Shown here in pieces: positions 10,653-21,087 of a stretch of 64,000 nt of DNA; the stretch's first letter is position 1, and every line of letters starts with the position of its first letter. Both the position numbers and the translations under genes were made by a program. The notes below the pieces were generated by a model that had not been told where the DNA came from, did no database searches, and saw only the letters and a program-made list of their open reading frames with translations. Origin of the DNA: Sorghum bicolor (Eukaryota > Streptophyta > Magnoliopsida > Poales > Poaceae); assembly GCF_000003195.3 (NCBI RefSeq), contig NC_012877.2:23579838-23643837 (forward strand), written 5' to 3'.

Positions 10653-11883
10653 TGTTGATATTTGGGAACACAATAAGGAATTGATCCGCAAGCGCACGGA
10701 TATCGGTGAGCACTTCACCCGGGAAGTTATCCAGAGTATCGTATTTATTTTTTTACCACTAGGAGAAAGAGTGCATCTGACTAACCTGGTCTATTACTAC
10801 TAACCTTTAGGCTACAAAGAATGTTTCTCGATGTGAGTGATAAATAGAGAAGACTACAACCGTAATCTCCTTCTAACCTTGGTAAGGATGATCTACTGTT
10901 CTATTGGAGAGGCTAACGGAATCTAGACACCACAGAGGATGTTCAACCCGCACCTATAAACCATATCCTTCCTGCTAACGAGATATGGTTTGCAAAGGTA
11001 ACTCGAAAATGTCACTTTCCTCGCTACTACCACGGTCTAGCTAGTCAGGGAATATCTATGAGTATCCTAGCCCAAACACCACGTCTACGCTAGAGATGAT
11101 TACTCTAAACTCTACGCGAAGAGATTAAAGTAAACTCATAAACCAAAGAACAATAAAACAAGAACTTACTAGAGTTTAGAAGTCGAAATACTGAAGAATC
11201 CTAGGAGCAAGCATCGGGTTAGGAGAACTTGATCCCGCAGGTACAAGCTCGGAGTAGACACCGACAGGCCGGGCTTCCTCCGATCTACACCTCCACTCTA
11301 TCTCTCTCAATCTAGTAGAAACTAGAAGATCTATTTCTACTCACATTGGATGCTAAGCCTAAAAAGAAATTTTATTTAGAGGAGAGGTATTCCTTCGAGG
11401 GCTCCTCTCAACTCTATGATGAACTTGTCTCCTCCAGGGGCCAGGGGGTCTGGTTTTTATAGTCCCCTCAAGTGAACGTGAGCCGTTGGATCAAACCGAC
11501 ATTGATTGGATGGTTATCCTTGATGCTTTAGGTCGGTGGAGCATCGTCCGCGAAAAGTGTTCTGATTGGAGTACAGGAGGTGGCGGGCGCCTTGGTCCTC
11601 AGGGCGGGCGCCCTGGGCCAGGCCCCTTTCGGCCTCCGTTTTGTTCCCGTGGCTTCTGGAGTCTTCTAGATGGTAGAAAATTGCGCGGTGCGTTGATATC
11701 TCTATGTAATCCCGACATGTGGGCCTTTCTTCCTTATTTCCTGATAACCCCCTGCAGAAACAGATAAACAACAAAACTCGTGGAATTCTGTCAGATCAAA
11801 CCCTAATTCTAGGTGTTGTTTGTATATTGGTCCTTTCTCTTGTTTATTTGATAATTAAAATTGATACTTAAGAACCGTCAACA
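10653..11883 (-). repeat. A1 3' LTR (1231 bp)
   Basis: TGTTGATATT...GTCAACA. TATA box on the minus strand at 11454-11461. Two GC palindromes are centred at 11588.5 and 11609.5 (GGCGGGCGCC, GGGCGGGCGCCC), 21 bp apart and 127-148 bp upstream of the TATA box. Confidence 0.95.
11582..11614. repeat. Pair of GGGCGGGCGCCC palindromes, 21 bp apart, in A1 LTR
   Basis: GGCGCC centres at 11588.5 and 11609.5. The 5' LTR of the same element (near 19640) has one unit only, which explains most of the 23-bp length difference. LTR E has the same pair at the same distance from its TATA box. Confidence 0.9.
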
Positions 11884-13172
11884 AATACCCCCATACTTAG
11901 GCTTTTACTCGTCCTCGAGAAAAGGATGGTTAAGAATAATATTTGGGGTATAACATTTTCTTTATATTTGCAGGGTATTAAGATCCACTGTGTACTATAG
12001 TCAGGGAAATATATGGTTAAGAGTAAAGATCCTTTCTTCTCAATCCTGTCACTTGGAGTTTTTGTATATTTTTGAAAAGAAAGTTAGCTTACCTTTTATC
12101 CTCATAGGTTCTCTCAGATCACTCATTATCTTTTATATATCTCACTGAGGCTGTTTTAATTTGTAAAAATTCTTAAGCATACTTACCTTGCATTTATTGC
12201 CTGATCAAAACGGGATCCGAGGAGAGGAATGTCATACTCTTAGATCAAAGACTTTGGGAATTTAAAAACTTGACAACTCTTGCTGGCATATTGCTTATTA
12301 GAGGGACCATGGGCTATCATTTTTTTTCTCTCTTCTTTTTTTAAGCGGATAACGAGGTACCCCTAATTCTAATGCCGGACACTTGTCCATTTTTTCTGCG
12401 AGGTTGTCGAGCACTTGCTCCTTTTTATTTCCTCGTAATATCTTTATTTTTGCATAGCCCATGCCTCTAATGCAATAATACTTCGAAAGAGTGAATCTTT
12501 CTGAATAAATGTCTTGATCTTAGGAGCATGATAAATCTCTCACAAGAGTCTAACTCATTTTGAACAAACTCAATACAGAGTAGATAGCTTTTATAATCAT
12601 AATTAATATTTTCAGTTTTATCAGGCATATAAAACACTGAGGATGGTAGCTACAATTTTGAAGATTTTGATATAAATTTTCTAAGCAACAATGATGTCAA
12701 GAATAAGAAACTCATACTCTACCATCTGACATTCCACAATGACTTAAGTAACACAGGGTTTTAAAATGATTTTTCAATAATTGCAAGTTTCAGGAAATAT
12801 TAGAGAGTGAGATTAATCATGATTAGAAACATTTTTTTTATTTTATCATGTCGGAAAAATATTATGCATAATCCAAGATATGTGTGTATGTATAAGGTAA
12901 GTGTGCACAGTATGTACCTGAATCGTGGAGTGGTGTAGTCGAAGTGTGTTTGGCATGTCGAGGGATCTCCCCCATACTTGTTTTCTGCTTTCTTACAAAA
13001 ATAAAGTAGAGACACACAAGACATAATAATAATAATAATACTCTTTATTAATCTTGAGGCATTTATTACAAATAACTAGTAGCAAACTGACGATAATAGT
13101 AGCAAACTGATGATAATAGTAAACCTAAACCGAATTTAAAGATAACTAAGATGCATTGCCTCAAGATCTAAT
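11884..13172 (-). other. A1 polypurine tract, stem-loop and 3' UTR
   Basis: The polypurine tract (minus-strand GGGGGTATT) abuts the LTR at 11884-11893. A stem-loop with loop core CTCGTCC lies at 11902-11925. The rest is AT-rich with no supported gene and includes an AAT run near 13026-13040. Parts match the 3' UTR of E (for example the ACACTTGTCCATTTTT block near 12385). Confidence 0.75.
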
Positions 13173-13829
13173 CTAGATAACTTGGCGGCGCTCTAATTCC
13201 TTGTTCTTATTGGCACTGGCAAGATCCTGCCTAAGGCCTAGTATAACGGTGTTGTGGTTAGAGAGCTGCCTAGTGATGGAATTAACTGAGGACTGGAGGT
13301 CTATGATGACTCTGTCTAGCCTACGAACGTCCTCATCAATATCTACTATGGTCTTGCGACGCTTGGGAGGTGTCTCAAAAGCATTGAGAGTGTGCTTCGG
13401 GGCTGCCTTTGGAGGGATGAAACGGACTTTGGTTGCTCTAATCCCTTCGAAGTAAGGCCTCTCCTCCTCCGTAGTGTAGCGAATGCTGCTGATCTCGCCG
13501 CTCCGATTGGTCTTGACTCCAACAACCCTCTCATTGGGTCTGGGTGGAAGGATCCTCATGCCGGTTGGCACCTTGATGGTGGTCTTCGTCTTGGATGATG
13601 ATCCCTTGAGAAATAGGGGTTGTGGCGGTGCGGTGAGAACTGGTTGAGCATGATAGGATTGGGCGGAGCTGCGTTGGCGTAATGGCATGGCTTCTAGCTG
13701 TCGCTCTGTGTTGGCCGGGACGAGCACGGGCGTCGGGGTCTTCCTTAGGCTCCATGTTGAGGTTGAAGGGGATGACTTCCCAATCATCGTGGAACTTCTC
13801 GGCCATTGGAGCAGCAAGGGACTAAACAA
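13173..13829 (-). CDS. A1 accessory ORF, coiled-coil protein of unknown function
   Basis: About 218 codons, basic and proline-rich, with a C-terminal heptad-like stretch (RRLDRVIIDLQSSVNSI...) that I read as a coiled coil. It lies between integrase and the 3' LTR, where Athila elements carry an extra ORF. Two frames overlap at the N-terminus: one begins at 13806 with an acidic start, the other runs from 13829 into the long frame, so a frameshift near the start is likely. No transmembrane segment is evident, so I do not call it env. A TATA box at 13896-13903 and a palindrome pair at 14046-14074 lie just upstream, pointing to its own promoter. Confidence 0.6.
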   Translation of the reverse strand: MFSPLLLQWPRSSTMIGKSSPSTSTWSLRKTPTPVLVPANTERQLEAMPLRQRSSAQSYHAQPVLTAPPQPLFLKGSSSKTKTTIKVPTGMRILPPRPNERVVGVKTNRSGEISSIRYTTEEERPYFEGIRATKVRFIPPKAAPKHTLNAFETPPKRRKTIVDIDEDVRRLDRVIIDLQSSVNSITRQLSNHNTVILGLRQDLASANKNKELERRQVI

Positions 13830-13895
13830 GCTCTAATTGAAGAAGAAGAGAAGGCTTGGGTGGATTGGTGTTTGAAAACTGATGTCAGGGGTCTG

Positions 13896-13903
13896 TTTAT
13901 ATA
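13896..13903 (-). promoter_or_regulatory. Internal TATA box upstream of A1 accessory ORF
   Basis: TATATAAA on the minus strand, about 70-90 bp before the ORF start. The palindrome pair is 146-168 bp further upstream, similar to the LTR layout (127-148 bp). Confidence 0.55.
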
Positions 13904-14045
13904 GGGGTCAAAAAGTCCCTCTAGGTGTTGTTCGGGTTGCTCCCGTCGATGTGCGTGAGAGACTTTCCATCTGAGGGATTATTCGGATTACTATAAGTGT
14001 GTTTTCCATAACGGAGGAAATCGGGACCGAGAGGGGGCAGGAGCT

Positions 14046-14074
14046 GGGTGCCCGCCCACTTGATCAGGGCGCTC
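14046..14074. repeat. GC palindrome pair, 21 bp apart, at the A1 internal promoter
   Basis: GGGTGCCC centred at 14049.5 and GGGCGCTC at 14070.5. These are decayed copies, in inverse orientation, of the LTR motif, and they keep the 21-bp spacing. A further GCGGGCCCGC lies near 14094-14103. Confidence 0.7.
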
Positions 14075-14187
14075 GTCCTCTCTCTGGCTCCTCTGCGGGC
14101 CCGCTTCCTTGAGCGTGTTTCTAGATGCGGACTTAATTAGGAAAATATATGTATGACCCAAAAACGTCAGATTAAAAAGGTCGGGCT

Positions 14188-15330
14188 CTAATTCTCCATA
14201 GGAAGGTAAAAATGAATTACGTCTATTTCTTCTAATTCTTTATTGGGCTCTAAAAATAATTTAAGACATTGACCATTTACCTTGAATAACGCACTTACGT
14301 CATTTTGAAGTGTGATAGCTCCGTGGGATGATGAATTGATTAGCTTGAATGGTCCTTCCCATTTACTCCGGAGTTTTCCATGCCCGAAAAGCTTCACCCT
14401 AGAATTAAAAAGTAATACCTTATCTCCGGGTGTGAACTCCTTCTTCTTGATTCTCTTGTCATGCCACCTTTTGACTCTTTCTTTGTAGATCTTTGAGTTG
14501 TGATATGCTTTCTCTCGCCATTCTTCCAATTATGATAGTTGCATTCTTCTATGTTTTCCAGCGACATCTAGGTCCATATTCCATCTCTTTATGGCTCAGT
14601 GTGCTTTGAATTCTAGTTCAACAGGTAGGTGGCAAGTCTTCCCGTACACCAATTGGTATGGAGACATTCCAATTGGGGTCTTGTATGCTGTCCGGTATGC
14701 CCAGAGTGCATCGGGTAACTTGTCTTTCCATGCCGTTCCCATTTCATTTACTGTCTTCTGAAGAATATTCTTGATTTGTTTGTTGGAAGTCTCTGCTTGG
14801 CCACTTGTCTGAGGATGATAGGGGGTAGCGACATTGTGACGGATTCCATGTTTTGATAGATATTGCTTGAAGCGTTTGTCGATGAAGTGTGCTCCTCCAT
14901 CACTTATCACTACTCTGGGGACTCCAAATCTTGGAAATATAATTTCTTTAAACATCCTCTTTGAACTGATGTTGTCGGCATGCTTGCAAGGTAGTGCCTC
15001 TACCCACTTGGAGACATAGTCAACTGCCACCAAGATGTACTCACACTTCTTTGATGGAGGACATGGACCCATGTAGTCTATTCCCCAGACATCAAAGAGC
15101 TCAATCTGAAGGTTGTTGGTGAGTGACATGGCATCTCTTGTGTTTATGTTTCCGTGCCTTTGACATGGCCCACATCTTCTGATATATTGCTTCGTGTCTT
15201 CATACATTGTAGGCCAGTAGAATCCACACTGCCAGATCTTTGAATGTGTACGGAATGCTCCATAATGACCTCCATATGGTGATGAATGACATCTGTCGAT
15301 GATCTTCCATCCTTCCTCACTGGTCACACA
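14188..15330 (-). pseudogene. A1 integrase (two nonsense codons)
   Basis: The integrase inserts element DNA into the chromosome. One frame runs from about 15327 to 14188. It has the HHCC zinc region (H...[19 protein letters not shown]), the catalytic core with [15 protein letters not shown] and ETSNKQ, and the C-terminal FGHGKLRSKWEGPF block. In-frame stops at 14596-14598 and near 14530 break it. Same frame as the RT upstream. Confidence 0.88.
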
Positions 15331-15780
15331 TCTCCTGAGTAAGCCATCAGAGCATACTCAGAAGAGGTATGGCTCATCCCATATATGTGAACGACTTTCT
15401 TGAATAAGCTTCTTCTTGTTTGCTCCTGGTGGTACATACCCTGAAACCATAAAATTAACAATATCTACATACCAGGGGTCAGACTTGTTAATCCCGTAGA
15501 GCATGTCGTCCGGGGTGAATCATTGATGGGGGTTTCCTATGGACTCTTAAAATACATTCTAGACAAGTGATCAGCAACAGAATTTTCTACTCCCTTTTAT
15601 CTTTTATTTCTAAGTCAAATTCTTGAAGTAATAAGATCCATCTAATCAGGCGAGGTTTAGCATCTTTTTTAGTCAGCAAATATTTTAGTGCAGCATGATC
15701 GGTGTAAACAATTATTTTAGCTCCAACTAAATAAGATCTAAATTTATCAATGGCAAAGACAACAGCCAGAAGCTCTTTTC
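15331..15780 (-). pseudogene. A1 RNase H and linker, frameshifted
   Basis: After TEK (near 15780) the frame shifts by one base; the RNase H blocks ([26 protein letters not shown]) continue in the other frame before decaying with several stops towards the integrase. Element D keeps an intact version at 50195-50680, which shows the position of the break. Confidence 0.8.
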
Positions 15781-17709
15781 AGTGGTTGCATAATTGAGTT
15801 GAGCTTCTGTCAAAGTTTTACTGGCATAAGCAATTGCATGATGCTTCTTATTTTTAGTTTGTCCCAAAACTGCCCCCACAGCATAATCACTAGCATCACA
15901 TATAATTTCAAAAGGCAACGACCAATCAGGGGGTTGAATGATTGGTGCAGAGATGAGTGCTTTCTTTAATAAATTGAAAGATGTTAGACATGCATCATCA
16001 AATTCGAAATGAGCATCCTTGGCTAGCAAAAGAGTAAGTGGTCTAGCAATAAATGAAAAATCTTTTATGAATCTACAATAAAAACCAGCATGGCCAAGAA
16101 AGCTTCGAATTCCTTTTATATTCACATGTGGAGGTAGTTGTTCAATTACTTCAATTTTAGCTTTGTCTACCTCAATACCTCTTTCAGACACTAGGTGTCC
16201 CAGCACTATTCCTTCCCTAACCATAAAATGACAATTTTCCCAATTAAGGACTAAGTGCTTTTCTTCACATCTTTGCAAAACCTTGTCTAAGTTTTCAAGA
16301 CAACTGTCAAAAGTTTTTCCATAAACAGAGAAATCATCCATGAAAACTTCCATAATCACTTCAATCATATCATAAAATATAGACATCATGCATCTCTGAA
16401 AAGAAGCTGGTGCATTACATAACCCAAAAGACATTCTACGGTAAGCATAAGTTCCATATGGGCATGTAAAAGTGGTTTTGCTTTGATCATCAGGATGGAT
16501 TGGGATCTAGTGATACCCTGAATATCCATCTAAGAAACAGAAGAACGAATGGTTCGCTAATCGCTCTAGCATCTCATCTATGAAAGGTAAAGGAAAATGA
16601 TCCTTTCTTGTGGCTTTGTTCAGTTTTCTATAGTCTATGTACATCCGCCATCCTGTGACGGTGCGTTGCGGAATTAGCTCGTTCTTTTCATTCATAATAA
16701 CAGTCATGCCTCCCTTTTTAGGCACAACTTGTACTGGGCTTACCCACTCACTATGCGGCACAGGATATATAATCCCTGCATGCAGCAATTTTATAACTTC
16801 CTTTTTAACTACCTCTCTCATCGTGTTGTTAAGTCTACGTTGAGGCTCTCGAGAAGGTGAAACAGAAGGATCTGTTGGGATTCGATGGGAACAAATCATA
16901 GGACTGATTCCTGTAAGATCTTGGAGTGAGTAGCCGAAAACTAAGTGATGTTTCTCAAGAATGGTCATTAATCGCAGAGTTTGCTCCTGAGTGAGTTTAT
17001 CACTAATGATCACAGGAAACTCTGGATTATTGTCTAGGAAAGCATAGATAAGACTGGGTGGTAAAGTTTTAAGCTCTGTGGGAGGTCTAGGTGTTTCTGC
17101 AAACTCATCTAAGGGTTCAGGTTCAGAAGGTTCGGCTTCTTCTTCTATGAAGAAAGGAGCTTCGTCTTCTAAGTCTGTTTCATCTAAAAGCTCTAGAGAT
17201 GCAGCCTTTACCTCCTCCATAGGATCAGACAAAAGATATGACTCGGCCTTATTGTTTAAGGAGTGTGAAATTGTTATGGGAAATTTAAAGGTTTTTCCAA
17301 AAGCAATGTGTAGCTTTCCAGTATGACCTGCATAAAGGAGCCTTCTAAAAGGTTGTCCTATCAACAGGTCGAAGTCCCATGTATCAAAGATATAGAAGTT
17401 CAAATGAACTATGGAGCCTTCTACCGTAAGAGGTAGGACATTTATAATTCCAAGACTGGGGACTAATCGTCCCGAAGATTCCTTTATGACCTTTGTTGTG
17501 GGGGTTAAGACAAGATTTTTAAACAATTTAAGTGCAAAAAATTCAGACATTATGTTGATCCCCACAATAGGATTATAGAGAGCATCAAATCGATCAGAAT
17601 TATAAGCACAACGTATAGTTATAGAGGGTGTGTCCAAACGGATCACATCAGAGGAAAGCTCTGATTCCTCCAACCACTCGCTACTCATGACCGAGATAAG
17701 CTCTCTCAA
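15727..17709 (-). pseudogene. A1 protease and reverse transcriptase
   Basis: One frame from 17709 to about 15780, broken by an in-frame TAG at 16507-16509. Protease-like region near residues 45-150 (GINIM, FDLLIGQPF). The residue before the PxVG block is N here and D in the D copy, so the protease may have lost its aspartate. RT follows: YIDYRKLNKAT, FCFLDGYSGYH, then after the stop SFGLCNAPASFQRCM and FMDDFSVYG (intact FMDD, plus 16330-16350), LGHAGFYCRFIKDFS. Typical Athila. Confidence 0.88.
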
Positions 17710-17739
17710 TTGATATTCAGTTGGGAAACAAATGCTAAG

Positions 17740-18572
17740 ATGGCCGTTTTGGGGTCTGTTAGTAGAATGGTAGTTTGAAATGTTTCCAAAATCGGCAAAA
17801 GATCAGATTCTATATCCAGCATGATGTCCGGTGGTGGAATTTCTTCCTTTTGTGGCTCAGAACTTGGGATAGCTAAAGTAGATGGAGAATTTGGCAGAGT
17901 GTCTACTTCGGCTTCGTGGGTTTCATTATGAAGGGTATTATCTATCTAAGCTTCTAGGATTCTATCTAGGATCACTCTAGCTTCATCAGTAGGGATGCGA
18001 AAGAAAGAACCTCTAGACATTGTATGTAGCATTTGTTTATGATCTTTCTCAAGACCTCGAAAAAAGTGAAATAAAAGAACAGGGTCTTCAAGATTAAGGT
18101 TTGGACCAGATTCTAAAAGATCAGAAAAACGTTTCCAGGATTTTCCTAAAGTTTCATTATCTTTTTGTTTAAAAGATAGGACTTCGAGTCTAAGGTCGCC
18201 GATACGGTCGAGGGAATAAAAATCTAGACAAAAGTTGGCTCATAAAACTCCCCATTCACCTCGTTGTTGATTTACCTTCTGATTATACCATTGTCTAGCT
18301 TCTCCCCTTAAGGAAAAAGGAAAAAGCTTCCAACGTAAAGTTTTATAAAAAATGCCTTCAATGCGAAGACAATCACATGTTTGCTCAAAATCTCTAATAT
18401 GAAGGTAATGGTTTTCGTCTTCCTTTCCCGAAAAAGATAGGTTTTGAATCTTGACAATCAACCTAGAACTTATCTTATACTGGGATGTTTGGATAGGCTG
18501 TGATGACTCCCATGGTAAAAGGTCAGTTACTGAAGGGATTGCAGATTCATGGATCGATTTAGAATTTTAGTT
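17740..18572 (-). pseudogene. A1 gag remnant
   Basis: 18240-18461 keeps a gag core (HYLHIRDFEQTCDCL, LKLFPFSL-like, ARQWYNQ). Either side reads on with stops and shifts. No zinc knuckle is recognisable. Only about 830 bp remain compared with the 2-kb gag-protease ORF of element C. Confidence 0.65.
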
Positions 18573-18685
18573 TTCCATAAGATAAGAGTAAAGAAAATAA
18601 ATAAAGAATATAAAAGATAAGAAAAGATAAAAGTATACATACAAGCTAGTAGTAAGACTCAAGGTTATCTCAACAAACCGTTTTT

Positions 18686-18704
18686 CTCCCCGGCAACGGC
18701 GCCA
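18686..18704 (-). other. A1 primer-binding site, tRNA-Asp type
   Basis: Minus strand TGGCGCCGTTGCCGGGGAG, eight bases from the 5' LTR. It matches the 3' end expected of plant tRNA-Asp. Element C has the identical site. Confidence 0.8.
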
Positions 18705-18712
18705 GAAATGCT

Positions 18713-19920
18713 TGTTGATATTTGGGAACGCAATAAGGAATTGATCCGCAAGCGCACGGATATCGGTGAGCACTTCACACGGGAAGTTATCCAGAGTATC
18801 GTATTTATTTTTTTACCACTAGGAGAAAGAGTGCATCTGACTAACCCGGTCTATTACTACTAACCTTTAGGTTACAAAGAATGTTTCTCGATGTGAGTGA
18901 TAAATAGAGAAGACTACAACTGTAATCTCTTTCTAACCTTGGTAAGGATGATCTACTATTCTATTGGGAAGGCTAACGGAATCTAGACACCACAGAGGAT
19001 GTTCAACCCGCACCTATAAACCCTATCCTTCCTGCTAATGAGATATGATTTGCAAAGGTAACTCGGAAATGTCACGTTCCTCGCTACTACCACGGTCTAG
19101 CTAGTCAGGGAATATCTATGAGTATCCTAGCCCAAACACCACGTCTATGCTAGAGATGATTACTCTAAACTCTACACGAAGAGATTAAAGTAAACTCATA
19201 AACCAAAGAACAATAAAACAAGAACTTACTAGAATTTAGAAGTCGAAATACTGAAGAATCCTAGGAGCAAGCTTCGGGTTAGGAGAACTTGATCCCGCAG
19301 GTACAAGCTCGGAGTAGACAACGACAGGCCGGGCTTCCTCCGATCTACACCTCCACTCTATCTCTCTCAATCTAGTAGAAACTAGAAGATCTATTTCTAC
19401 TCACATTGGATGCTAAGCCTAAAAAGAAATTTTATTTAGAGGAGAGGTATTCCTTCGAGGGCTCCTCTCAACTCTATGATGAACTTGTCTCCTCCAGGGG
19501 CCAGGGGGTCTGGTTTTATAGTCCCCTCAAGTGAACGTGAGCCGTTGGATCAAACCAACATTGATTGGATGGTTATCCTTGATCCTTTAGGTCGGTGGAG
19601 CGTCGTCCGCGAAAAGAGTTCTAATTGGAGTACAGGAGAGGGCGGGCGCCCTAGGCCAGGCCCATTTCGGCCTCCGTTTTGTTCCTGTGGCTTCTGGAGT
19701 CTTCTAGATGGTAGAAAATTGCGCGGTGCGTTGATATCTCTATGTAATCCCGACATGTCGGCCTTTCTTCCTTATTTCCTGATAACCCCCTGCAAAAACA
19801 GATAAACAACAAAACTCGTTGAATTCTGTCAGATCAAATCCTAATTCTAGGTGTTGTTTGTATATTGGTCCTTTCTTTTGTTATTTGATAATTAAAATTG
19901 ATACTTAAGAACCGTCAACA
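18713..19920 (-). repeat. A1 5' LTR (1208 bp)
   Basis: TGTTGATATT...GTCAACA, followed by the right ACAGG duplication. It has one GGGCGGGCGCCC palindrome near 19640 where the other LTR has two. Confidence 0.95.
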
Positions 19921-19952
19921 ACAGGATGGAAGAAAAGTACCGGAGAAGGAAG

Positions 19953-19960
19953 TATTTATA
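19953..19960 (-). promoter_or_regulatory. TATA box of the PMD gene of element B
   Basis: TATAAATA on the minus strand, matching the TATAAATA at 25221-25228 of element A in its context (TCCTATAAATA.TTCCTTC). Insertion of A1 separated it from the coding exons by more than 9 kb. Confidence 0.7.
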
Positions 19961-20357
19961 GGACAAAGAGGGTAGGGGCAAATCTGACTTATCTCTTTGC
20001 CGCATCCATGAAATCCAAGGGTGTTCAGGTGGATATGGTAACTGTTCGCTCGGTAATCAAGGGATTGCGCAGGTGATTTGACAGCAAGCGGTCATGATTT
20101 TGAAGATATCTTATTGTGCAAGATCTCCTGGTTGGTTCATCGGCAGTCTTGTCTAACAGAAATGTTGTCGATGAACGTGTTCTGCGGAGATTCGATTCGA
20201 GAAGTTGAGAAATTCGAGGAACATGTAGGAGAATAGGCTGAGGTTGTTCGGATTTGGTGATTGATTACCAATTGGAAGGAGTAATTACGGAAAGACGTCA
20301 TTACTGAGGAGAATTTCGGAGCATTAATGATTTTATACTCCAAAATTGGGGAGCATG

Positions 20358-21087
20358 TGTTGACACCATTTTTGGACATGTATCTTTGGACACGCACGTG
20401 GATTTAATGAGGTATAGATCGGCAGGCGGAAAGATGGTGACTAATCTACAGGAGAATTTCCGATGAGGGTTGGTGCCGGTGGGAAAACAGCGGGATATGT
20501 CTAAGTCCAGGAGTGGTGATGGGTTCATGCCGATGACTAGTATTGATGGCTGCCGATGGTTGTGAAAGGTGGTCTGCCGATGGTTATGAAGAAAAGCGTG
20601 GGGGTTGCCGATTGACTTGTGATGGTGTACCGATCGGTTGTGGAGGATAATTTAATGTTTTCCATAGTTATTAGAGTTTGTTTTGTATACGAATTCTGTT
20701 TAATATGGAGTTCGAGTCCTAGCCGTGTCTGGTTGTAGCTCTTTTGAACAGGGTATAAATATTGACCCCTTGGCAATGTATTAAAAAAAAATCTATCGAT
20801 CAATCAAACACAAGTTTTTACACATATTCTAGCATCTACTTTTCGATGACTTCGTCATATTTTCTTTTTACTAGAAGTTCTTAAGGATTCTTCGAGTCAA
20901 TCTCGATGAGTTCTCGAGTTCCGCATGAGCACCTCTTGGCCGTGACATCCGGGCGCATCGCTGCTGTCGGGACCAAAGTGTTCGAGTTACCACCTTTGTC
21001 GGTTGTAAGGTCAAATCGACTGGCACGCCTTAACGTTTGAATCGGGTATTAGCCCTTTGTGTTTGCAGATCAGCTTTTGCATCAACA
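20358..21087 (+). repeat. Tat element B 3' LTR (730 bp)
   Basis: TGTTGACACC...TGCATCAACA, reverse-oriented homologue of the 690-bp LTRs of element A. CCGAT motifs start at 20530, 20553, 20577, 20608 and 20630, about 22-31 bp apart. Confidence 0.92.

Larger units (their letters stand above)
10653..19920 (-). mobile_element. Athila-type Ty3/gypsy element A1 (full structure, decayed)
   Basis: LTRs 10653-11883 and 18713-19920, a tRNA-Asp-like primer site, gag remnant, pol (protease, RT, RNase H, integrase) and an accessory ORF between pol and the 3' LTR. RT with FMDD and integrase last give gypsy; the RT sequence (CNAPASFQRCMMSIF) and the post-pol ORF give Athila. LTRs differ at roughly 30 sites plus one 21-bp palindrome unit, so the insertion is fairly old. 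Pol has nonsense codons and a frameshift. It sits between the promoter and ATG of the PMD gene of element B. Confidence 0.93.
10183..21087 (+). mobile_element. Tat-type element B (3' part only), interrupted by Athila A1
   Basis: Segments 10183-10652 and 19926-20357, joined across A1, match the left internal part of element A in reverse orientation. They are followed by a complete LTR at 20358-21087. So B lies on the plus strand, and what is left is its antisense PMD gene 5' end, that gene's promoter, the polypurine region and the 3' LTR. Gag and pol would lie left of 10183 and are not in the window beyond the copia insertion. Several percent divergence from A shows it is an older copy. Confidence 0.88.

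Noticed and set aside
13173..13829. Env gene in A1
   Set aside because: Position fits, but there is no signal peptide, membrane segment or cysteine pattern; called accessory coiled-coil ORF instead.
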